From positions 5,718-45,850 of the forward strand of contig JAIPMN010005461.1 in NCBI GenBank assembly GCA_020650975.1: DNA of 40,133 nt. Direction: 5' to 3'. The translations under genes and the position numbers were made by a program. The notes under the pieces are model-generated. The model did not search any database. It worked only from the letters and a program-made list of their open reading frames with translations, and had not been told where the DNA came from. Positions 31,699-40,133 of this stretch are shown one piece after another (position 1 is the stretch's first letter; each line of letters opens with the position of its first letter). This DNA is from Apostichopus californicus (taxonomy: Eukaryota; Echinodermata; Holothuroidea; Aspidochirotida; Stichopodidae).

Positions 31699-34600
31699 AT
31701 GGCCATCTCATATACAAACTCTATCATCACGTTTGCCAAATTGGGTTGCCGCTTTCCTTCCCGTGGACAAAGCAGGAGGTCTTTGCCTTTTTCAACGTTT
31801 CCTACCAAGTTCATGAACCTTGTTGCTTGGAAAGAAACTGCAAATTTGGGTCATTCTAGACCACCAAGAAATGTTAGACTTTGTTCTGGTCAAGCTAAGA
31901 GGCAGGCAGCTGCTGCAGAGGAGTTGCCCACCTTTAAGTATGCCGGGAAGACAACGTCTAGACATTCAAATGTTCATGTCTGTGGATTTTCATACACTGG
32001 AGCCCTAGGTATTCCACACTTTGTAGTTACCAAGGGAACCAAGTACCGACGGAAAAAGCAGTACGTTCCAAATCCATATAAACTTCCAATGCCAAAGAAG
32101 GTGAGTTGTGTTACAAAATTTTATTACATATTTTATCAAGAGGAATGGGTAAATTATAACCTACGACGTAAGAGCAGTTGATCATAGCATGGTACCCCAG
32201 GATCACCTTTCACAAATGAGCTACCAATTGAGCTTTAATTCTGTCATTGACAGTTGTTGTTGAATGCTACTTATGTAACTATTTCTAGACTTTGCTGGAG
32301 GTACTAGTGCTAGCGTCTGCAGTGCCTTGCATACCATATACAGTTTCTGTGTCAGATATATACAAGGGAAAATTAGATTCAAGATTTACATTCTAGTTTA
32401 CCTTTCAAAGAGATCTTAATAAAAGGAGGACAAAGTTGAAATTTTACTATGGATATACAGTATAATTATTCATGCAATGTATCAATATTTCATACCAGTA
32501 TATACTACACACATGTATACTCTTCTTATCTTTTCAGATCACTTCTGTTGCTTGTGGTTATGGCTTTACTCTGCTCTCCAGTAACAGTCTGGAATCACCC
32601 AAAGTTTGGGGAACTGGGATTAACACAGACTCGCAACTTGGATTCCAATCACGGAGTCACACCCTGGGTGAGACCCCCTTTTAAACAGTTTACCGAAAAG
32701 TTGGACAGTTTCAGGATTTTAGATCTATCCAACAAACATCATTTATGAAAATTGTAAACCAGATCCATAGTTGGTTGAAGGAGCTGTATATTTATCATTG
32801 TTTGAGGGTGGAAGTCTTATCCTTTGGTTGATTTATACATTTGAAAATGTCTGTATCAAGGTATACCTCAAAGGGTGTGAAGACTCGCGCAAAAAGAAAC
32901 GTCTGATGCCGGTAATCTGACCTAGTTCCAAATGAGGTGTAACAGAAGTGTTAGACAACACCATCGATCCCAGAAAATACACACACAGCTTGCTACCATA
33001 GGTAATTAGAATTATTAGACACTAGTGTACAGTCAGTACATACAGCTGCGGTCAATACCCACAGCACAGTGTACAAACGATACAGCGATGGACATCTGAG
33101 GTCCAGCTAAAGATAACAAGTTATCACGTTTCATTACTGTCTGCATTTTGTAGCAACAAGAGAAAAACTTCACTTGCAAGCAACGGAAAGTTAACTTTTT
33201 CATAGGGCGGCACGCGGTTTGGGGCGAGTCTTCAATGCCTTTAAATAATTCTCAGCCAAAAAGTAATATTGAAATTTGGGCAATGAAATCAACTCTGTCA
33301 GTTATGGATAGTTTTGCATTGAAAAATGTTGCTAAATATTATTCATTTTTATGCAGGGAAGGCATTTGTCTCTTCAAGGACTGTGAATAAACTAATTTTG
33401 CATCTCAAGTTTTCTAACATTGTTTCTTTACTGCAGAGAGTGGCCTGTCATATGTGATTGCGCCCGCATGCCTGGATTTACCTTTAACGAAACCCAGAGA
33501 CACAAGAGTGACTCAAGTAGCTTGTGGCCGTGCACACAGTATCATACTAACAGATAAGGAGGGTGGTGAGTGGTAATACTTTTGCCTTAAAATAAGAGCT
33601 TATTCAATCAATCCCAGTAGTAGTCATGGGAACCTTCTGAAAGTTTATGGTACTGATGCCAGATTTTGTGAATTTGTCGGAATTTGTAGAAAATGTCCAA
33701 AAGTTTTGAAACACTTTGAACTGTTGGGAATCACACTGACTAAGGAGCTCTGTAAGGTTGTCCACAGCATGTATGGAAACGTAATTTATTACCTGAAGTC
33801 CACATTCAGTGACGCTATTGACCTCCTGTACAGCCCATATATGTCACTGGATGCCTCAATAAACCGCAGCCAAAACGTAGTGAATCCCGTCATGCAAAAT
33901 GTTAAACATACCCGTCTAAAAGTGAAGTGTTTGACAGGAAGGTGATTGTGGGGGGGGGGGATATATTGGAGTTGATAACAATATTTGAAACATGAGGTAC
34001 TTATCTTTGAAACTGAAAATTCTCCTTTTGTTGGTCTTTTCCAATAGTTTTCAGCCTGGGTAACAATGCACATGGCCAATGTGGTAGACCAGTGGTGGAT
34101 CAAGAAGATTACAGGTATGGTAAATGGAAGGATTAGTATGCTTGTTATTAAGAGATTTACAGAAGGGAAAGGGAAGAGGGGGTCGGGGTAGAGAGGGTTG
34201 CTTATGCACAAAGATCAAATCATATCAATCATTTCCCACGGTATGGATAAAAAAAGACCAAAAGTCATCACCTTTGTGAAACATTCTTTTTCTGATTTTA
34301 GAGATTTTTAGAGTTATGATATGTTGCATATATCTTTTCAAATCCACTGGCAAAAAAAAACAAACTTACAGGCAAATGAAAATGAAATTATCACATAATT
34401 CACTTTTTGATCTATAATGATGTTTGATCTCAGTTTATAACTAGCAATTAGTTTGCGGAAAGTTGTCTAGAAGAGAATGCCAGTATTTAACTGGTTGTAT
34501 TTCAGAATTAAAGTTACAAATGAATCCCTTTTTACACCAGTGCAGGAGCAAAACATGTTTCACATATTTTTCATTACAGTCTCTTACAATTGAGAAAGCC

Positions 34601-37600
34601 TTAAATGCCTCATGAAAGATTTGTCAAGTTTTAATTCAGAGTTTTATAGATCCTGCTAGGATCGAAACGTCAGGCCAACTTACTTTTACACATTCTATTA
34701 CACAGGCTCTCTAGTGGATAAGCAGTTTGCTAACAGTTTTATTTTATTTTCAGTTTTAATTCAAGCAAATATATGTAGCCTAGTCATTAAAAGTACCACT
34801 CTCACAGGAAATGAACCTAGACCCTGAGTTATTTGCATTGATTCTGTAAATTCAACGTAGAGGGAAGTCCTTGCAGATTGTAAATATGATAGGGCACATG
34901 AATTCTAATCCCTTTTCTTATCATTTTTGGTTTCTTCAGTTCCAGCAAAGTCATAACCAAAATCAAAGGCATCGAGGGTGAAGTAAAACAGGTAAATTAA
35001 TTTTTTGATAGAAATATATATTCTGAATGAAATATTCCATTCAGGCCCGAGTAGGTGATGTAAATGCACCGACGCGAAATTGCTGCAGTACATTTGAATT
35101 TTTACCACCATATATCACTCAGATATTAACTGAGAAGTTGTTATCATGATAAAAAGTTATATGATCAAACCTATTCAAGCACTCCGTCAAGCCCTGTGTT
35201 CGTTAAAGTTAATAATAATAATAAATTACAATTATATAGCGCTTAATACAGCGTTTCAAAGCGCTTTACAAAGTAGGAAAGAGACAAAGGAAACCAAGGA
35301 ATAAAAGAAACTTGGAATCAAACAGAAATGTTTTGAGTTGTCTCTTGAAAATACAAAGGGAGGGAGAGTCAAGAACGTGAAATGGGAGTCCGTTCCAAAG
35401 AGAAGGCGCAGCGACAGAAATAAATTTAATACAGAATTACAGATGTTTAATACAGTCAGATAGAAACTAGCACTAAGTTAAGTGACCGGAAAATCAAACT
35501 GGACTGACTGCTGGTACTGTGCTTACTGCTACAAGAACTTGCAGAGCACTGACCCAGCAGCAGTAGAATCTGAAAGTAAGTGGGATACCCATCCATCCTG
35601 AAAATTGAAATTGTCAAGTTTGGGGAGACATATTAATAATCTTTCTGCATATTTCGTGATGGCATTCTGTTCATCGTGGTTGTTGATTTTTACTTGTGTC
35701 TCAAACATCATCATTCCCAGGTGGCTTGTGGTCACGATCACAGTCTGTTCTTAACTAAAGCCGGTGAGGTCTACAGCTGTGGCTGGGGTGCTGATGGCCA
35801 GACAGGTACGACAGAAACTCAGTTAAAAGAGTGGCTTGTGGCTCTTCAATGGATTCCATACACATATTGCATATTGTTAAGCTTGTTTGATAGGGAACCT
35901 ATTGATATCATACTAGTCTGTGTTTGGTTTGATGTGTATGTTAATTGTGGGGGGAGGGTAGGGGGAGGGGAATGTTGTGAAAATACATGTGCATTGTTAT
36001 AGTGGATTTCATACACAGATTTGCATATTACCAAACTTTGTTTGATAGGGAACTTCTTCATATCATACTAGTCTGTGTGTTGGATTGTCTGTTCATTTTT
36101 GGGGGAGGGGAAAGTGTGTGAAAAGACTATTGTGCATTATTACAGTGGTTTTCATACACAGATTGGCATATTACTAAACTTTGTTTGATAGGGAACCTCT
36201 TAATATCATACTAGTATGTGTGTGTTTGCTTGTCGGGAAGGGGGGGGGGGAGGAGGAGGGGGAGGGTTGTGAAAAAAAACTTGTGTACAGTATAACAGAA
36301 AAAACCCTTGATCATCAAGACATGACAGTAGGGCAGGCTCTCCGAAATTTACAGAAATTTGAATAATTGAGTTTCTTATACTTTACTGTGGTAGGCTGTT
36401 GTAATTGACTGTATGCTGTATGTATTACTGTATGACTTTGGGTATGACTGTATGTAATTGACTGTATGTATAAGTGTATTTTACAACTATTCTGTAAACT
36501 GCTTGGACACATGCTGTTCTCTGTGTTTGTGTCATTTATAGATGCAGTTGTCATGGTATATGATTTAAGAACATCAACCACATGGGTAGATAACTTTCAG
36601 TTTGTTTTGTCTTAAGATGTTTTTAAGCGGGAAATTAGACTGGAGAAATATCAGGAACACAAAGTATGACCAACTGTAGACTATCAGGTCGTGTTCATAA
36701 CGTCAACTCTGTGTAATTTTCTTCGTCAGGTCTCGGCCATTACGACACTTGTTCTACCCCGACGAAAGTTGAGGGCGACCTCAAGGGGGAGGCCATCTCA
36801 GAAGTGGTGGCATTCTCAGATTGTTGTCTCGCAGTCTCTGGTGAGTGATGTCATATTTTTGTGAGTAAGGATTAAAGCAAGAATGCCTTACATCATTGGA
36901 ATGTCATGTTCGAAAGGAAGAAAAACAAGAGACGAAAAGTTTGATCTCCAACATCTTGTAGTTAAAATCAGCAGAGTGTAATAGCAAACATGACAAAAGA
37001 TTTTATCAATTCTGTGACGAATAGTGCTATATTATTGCAATGGTGTGACAGAGGCTTAAAACCAAGTGTAAGGATATGTTATGTGGAGAAAAGAAAGAAA
37101 TGTTTACTTTTGTTTGGGAAACTTCTTCAAGAGCATAAACTTACTTAACAATTAAAGGCTACGTTCTTTTTTGAGAGAGATGTTGAGCTTGTCTCACGTT
37201 TTGTTTTCCAATACATTGTATTTATACATTTTGTTGACCTTTGTCTATAACATAATTTATGTTACTGCACAGAAAGTTCATCGTCTAGCAAAGTCGTTTA
37301 AATTTTGTAGGTTTGAAGGATTTACATTTACCAGTCAACATGAAATTTTCAATCTCATAAAAGCAATATTTTTGTGTTGAAGTAGTTGATACAGGACAAA
37401 ATATTTATTAACTTTTGCAAAATTGTTTTGAAATTATCACTTCATCTGCAGAGAATGGTGATTTATTCGGATGGGGTAATTCGGAATATAATCAACTCAG
37501 TTTGGTGTCCGAGGAAACTCAGGTATGAAAAACATCGGATTCTTTTTTATGATGTGAGATATGTAAATATTAAAGCCACAAGAATGAACTCTTTGCTAAT

Positions 37601-40090
37601 GTGCTCGTATTAAAAAAAAAGTGTAAAATTCTGCTTAAAATGATAAAGCAATCGGTGATGATGGTGCTCTGCTTATTAAGATCTTTATTTTTTTTGTTTA
37701 TGATCTTTCCGTATTTCATGTTTTTACGACAGGTTTGTACGCCGAGACATCTCAAATGCCAAGGCGTAGGACAAATCATTTCCGCAGCTGTAGGTGGATC
37801 TATATGTGCAATAGTAAACAGTGAGTACTTCCATAGCAAAACTTTAATTATCATTCAAAGCGGGGTGAATGGGGGGGGGGGTGAGGGAGGAGCGAGGTGT
37901 AGGGCTTGTGGGGTGGGGAGAGGTAGATAGGGTATATTTTTCTCTGGCTGTGTTCAATGTTGATATTTGCATCACAGGTAACTTACGAACATCAAAGAAT
38001 TAATAATAAATGCTTTCTTTAGCAAATCTCATTTCATGACAAAATAACTTTTAGATCAGAAGTGAAATCCGAAGAGAAATAATGTCAGGTGCTCCACGGT
38101 GTAGGTAATAGATGGGAGACATAAACCACACTGTAGCTTTAGATCGACGGACAAATTAGTATCGTCATTTCAAGGAGTTTGTCCAATAAATCTGTAGCAC
38201 TTTTCAAGTTTGTGTATTCATTTCCAGTAAGTTTCCCATTGTTTTCGTTCACTTTTATATTACCCTGAAACTTAGAACCGTGAATGTCATTCTTGATAAC
38301 GTTTTTCGATAAGCTACTTTCCTTGGCATCAAATGTTACTTTGTGGTCAACGACTTTTAAATTTTTTTTTATCCCTGCCTCTATTTTCTCTTACATATCT
38401 ACAGACGAAGGTGACCTCTTCACATGGGGATATGGAATTCTGGGGAAAGGACCTAACCTCGCAGAGAGCAAGTACCCGCAACACATCCCATCAACATTGG
38501 TTGGGAGGTCGAATATTAACCCCGAGGTCAAGGTGTCAAAGGTCAGATGTGGACTTCATCACTTTGCAGCCATGACAGGTCAGTCAGTATCAGCTGGTTC
38601 GTTTCCAGGAATAGCGCGAAATAAGAAAAAGAAGGCCGATTATTTTGGCATCGCTCTTCAAGCTAACTCTCGATCCAGCTGTCTCAACCTGGACCATGAG
38701 GGTTGTCTAAGAAAATAGTGGGGAGGGGGGCGGGGGGTCTGTGAGGGCAAAGGTGTTCACCTGAGGTGTCTGCAAAATTTGGGGTGAACGTTGCAGAGGC
38801 TGCATGTGTGGGGTCTGTTTACCTTATATACTCTGTGAAGACAATCAGGATAAGTCTGAAAGTGCCTCCAGACAAAGATACCAACATTCTCCTGACCTGA
38901 GACCTTGTGTTTGGGATAAAAACTGAAGACCATGTTGAATATAGTGAATATCATATCTAATGCAATTATTTAGAGTCATATTGGCTTCTTTCTTTCCTCT
39001 CATTGATTTTCTGGTGGTTCTAAAAATTGCCTTTGAGACGATCATCATCTTCCCAGAATATATCAGTTTTGCAAATGTAAGTTTCTCTCCTACACCCCCC
39101 CCCCCCCACATAACGCCGGTGTGAACAAAACTATTGTATCATTTAAAGCAATCCGCAGCTGGGTTTTTAGCAGTTGATCTTAGGAGGTCAACCCTATTTA
39201 CCATTTCCTGACCTTTGAACTGCATCTGAAAGCAGCAAGCTTTGTTTTGCGATGTGTCAATTTATATATTTTTTTCCGTCCCCCTGCTCTTGTAGATCGT
39301 GGTGATCTGTACACCTGGGGTACCAATGGGACAGGCTGTCTTGGTCTTGGTAACCTAGGAAACCAATTCTTTCCGCTAAGAGTGAGTATTACTCCAAATG
39401 TTTCATAACCGTTCATTTCTGATTCTACATTTTTGCTCAAACTGTACTTGATATCAATATTACATAATTGTAACATAATACTTCATCATTAGTTTGCATT
39501 TTCATGACATATTGCTCCCCCCAAAACTCTTCAGGTTCTTAATATTTATTGCCATCCGGACCCAAGTCCAACATGTTCTTATAAAGCACCGTCACGACTA
39601 ACCAGTCGGACCACAAGCTTGCACTTCTAGTCCCGGACAACTTAATTATCTACTCTTTATAAGGTGGTGTGTTTCAAGGATATTTATATGGCAACTCTCA
39701 TTACAACAGTAACTTAAATCATGTATCCATGCATCAACCACAAGAGTCGAGTGGGTGGCACGGAAAACCAATATACGAGGTGTAAATTCCACCTACCTAC
39801 CTACACCTTGTCATGTTGGCCGAAATGTACCAGCCCGGGCTGTTTAACAAATTTTGTTGTTGTTGTTAGTTTAATATTTTACTTTAAATCAATATTAACT
39901 GCCTTGTTGTTCTATAACTGCTTACCTCTCAAGATATGTAACCCCTCATTCCCAATCTCTTGAGTCGTTTGCAATTTTCTCATGTTTTTCCTCTGTCTGT
40001 CTTTCTGGACAGGTCTATGTTCCCGGAGAGGTTTTAGATGTCGCTTGCGGTGTGGACCATACTGTAATCTTGAGCAAGTCCATCGTATAA
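31699..40090 (+). CDS. RCC1L: RCC1-like G-exchanging factor-like protein, mitochondrial (complete, 490 aa)
   Basis: Twelve coding exons: 31699-32100, 32538-32667, 33437-33565, 34048-34114, 34940-34991, 35721-35805, 36730-36840, 37452-37522, 37733-37820, 38405-38578, 39296-39381, 40013-40090 (stop TAA). All have GT..AG borders and consistent phases. The N terminus is rich in Arg, Ser and hydrophobic residues and lacks acids, as in a mitochondrial presequence. RCC1 propeller repeats are clear: SVACGYGFTLL, QVACGRAHSIILTD with EGVFSLGNNAHGQCGR, VACGHDHSLFL with GEVYSCGWGADGQTGLG, NGDLFGWGNSEYNQL, EGDLFTWGYGILGKG with VRCGLHHFAAMT, RGDLYTWGTNGTGCLGLG, and a closing DVACGVDHTVILS. Length is near the human protein, 464 residues as I recall it. 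Known family role: RCC1L is a mitochondrial matrix factor linked to mitoribosome assembly and, through OPA1, to fusion. The first ATG keeps the presequence; the ATG at 31813 would lose much of it. Only 43 bases follow the stop, so the 3' UTR is largely off the window. Confidence 0.95.
32872..33240 (+). mobile_element. TTAA-flanked MITE, copy D
   Basis: Begins AGGGTGTGAAGACTCG and ends CGAGTCTTCAATGCCT before TTAA (33241-33244). The left flank is TCAA (32868-32871), one base from TTAA, so probably a decayed duplication. Same orientation as copy A; in the RCC1L intron between exons 32538-32667 and 33437-33565. Confidence 0.87.
34639..34751 (+). mobile_element. 113-bp short retroelement, copy 2
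   Basis: From GATCCTGCTAGGATC onward the body matches the element at 16636. It is flanked by 12-bp duplications AGTTTTAATTCA (34627-34638, 34752-34763). The first 10 bases (GAGTTTTATA) differ and lack the CTGAAGA box. It lies in the RCC1L intron between exons 34048-34114 and 34940-34991. Confidence 0.8.
35208..35430. repeat. Dispersed repeat of the TATATAGCGC type
   Basis: Contains AATAATAATAA, then TTATATAGCGCTTAATACAG and TTTCAAAGCGCTTTACAA. Similar TATATAGCGC..AAGCGCTTTACA sequences recur widely in marine invertebrate genomes (recollection, not searched). Boundaries are uncertain. RCC1L intron. Confidence 0.45.
35856..36290. repeat. Three-copy tandem repeat, period about 140 bp, in an RCC1L intron
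   Basis: Each copy has the order GCATATT, TTGTTTGATAGGGAAC, ATATCATACTAGT, a G-rich block, and TGTGAAAA. Copies differ mainly in the G-rich block. It follows the exon at 35721-35805. Confidence 0.85.
36376..36729. other. RCC1L intron with short GACTGTATG repeats
   Basis: GTAATTGACTGTATG and related words repeat at about 36400-36480; nothing else is recognisable before the exon at 36730. Confidence 0.5.
36841..40012. other. Remaining RCC1L introns, no additional features seen
   Basis: Between the RCC1L exons at 37452, 37733, 38405, 39296 and 40013 I find only homopolymer C/G runs (for example near 37870, 38720 and 39095) and short meaningless frames. Confidence 0.5.
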
Positions 40091-40133
40091 TCGAATGAGG
40101 TTTAATTCTACATCCAAAGAAATTTGCCAAAGA

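Noticed and set aside
31814..32100. RCC1L start at the second Met (31813)
   Set aside because: It would remove much of the likely mitochondrial presequence; the first ATG at 31699 sits in a good context and keeps it.

Overview
This window is animal nuclear DNA. Short exons lie in long introns with GT..AG borders, the splice phases join correctly, and the rest is dense in transposons and minisatellites. A marine invertebrate deuterostome fits best. I favour an echinoderm, possibly a sea cucumber, from the general look of the repeats; that is an inference, not a demonstrated assignment. I saw no prokaryotic genes, CRISPR arrays, rRNA or tRNA genes.

Three spliced protein-coding genes can be rebuilt exon by exon. 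(1) Positions 1961-10495, minus strand: the 5' part of a nose-resistant-to-fluoxetine (NRF-6)-type membrane acyltransferase. Six exons give a signal peptide, the NRF domain, a first membrane helix and the start of the acyltransferase-3 domain. The remaining exons must lie left of the window. (2) Positions 17708-29741, minus strand: a complete, membrane-anchored alpha/beta-hydrolase-fold protein of 401 residues in twelve coding exons. Its nucleophile elbow has Glu in place of Ser. The last exon is partly duplicated in tandem just downstream. (3) Positions 31699-40090, plus strand: a complete twelve-exon RCC1L (WBSCR16-like) mitochondrial RCC1-repeat protein of 490 residues. Genes 2 and 3 are head to head, with about 2 kb between start codons. 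Nothing indicates that the three genes act in one pathway.

Repeats, left to right: a 33-bp minisatellite (347-1671); a hAT-type MITE (4786-5250); a TTAA-flanked MITE (6239-6604); a G-rich minisatellite (6779-6913); a satellite of about 1.4 kb whose units carry a near-perfect palindrome (7095-8535); a 31-bp minisatellite (8966-9396); a decayed non-LTR retrotransposon holding two younger nested insertions (about 11310-13740); two tiny foldback insertions with target duplications (14425-14737); further TTAA MITEs (15797, 26675, 32872); two copies of a 113-bp element, one of which starts with a hammerhead-ribozyme-like core (16636, 34639); a second hAT-type MITE (18020); and several intronic tandem repeats.

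The most interesting items are the Ser-to-Glu hydrolase, the 113-bp hammerhead-like element, the micro-foldback insertions, the palindromic satellite and the TTAA MITE family. All translations and splice sites were read by eye. No database search was possible.
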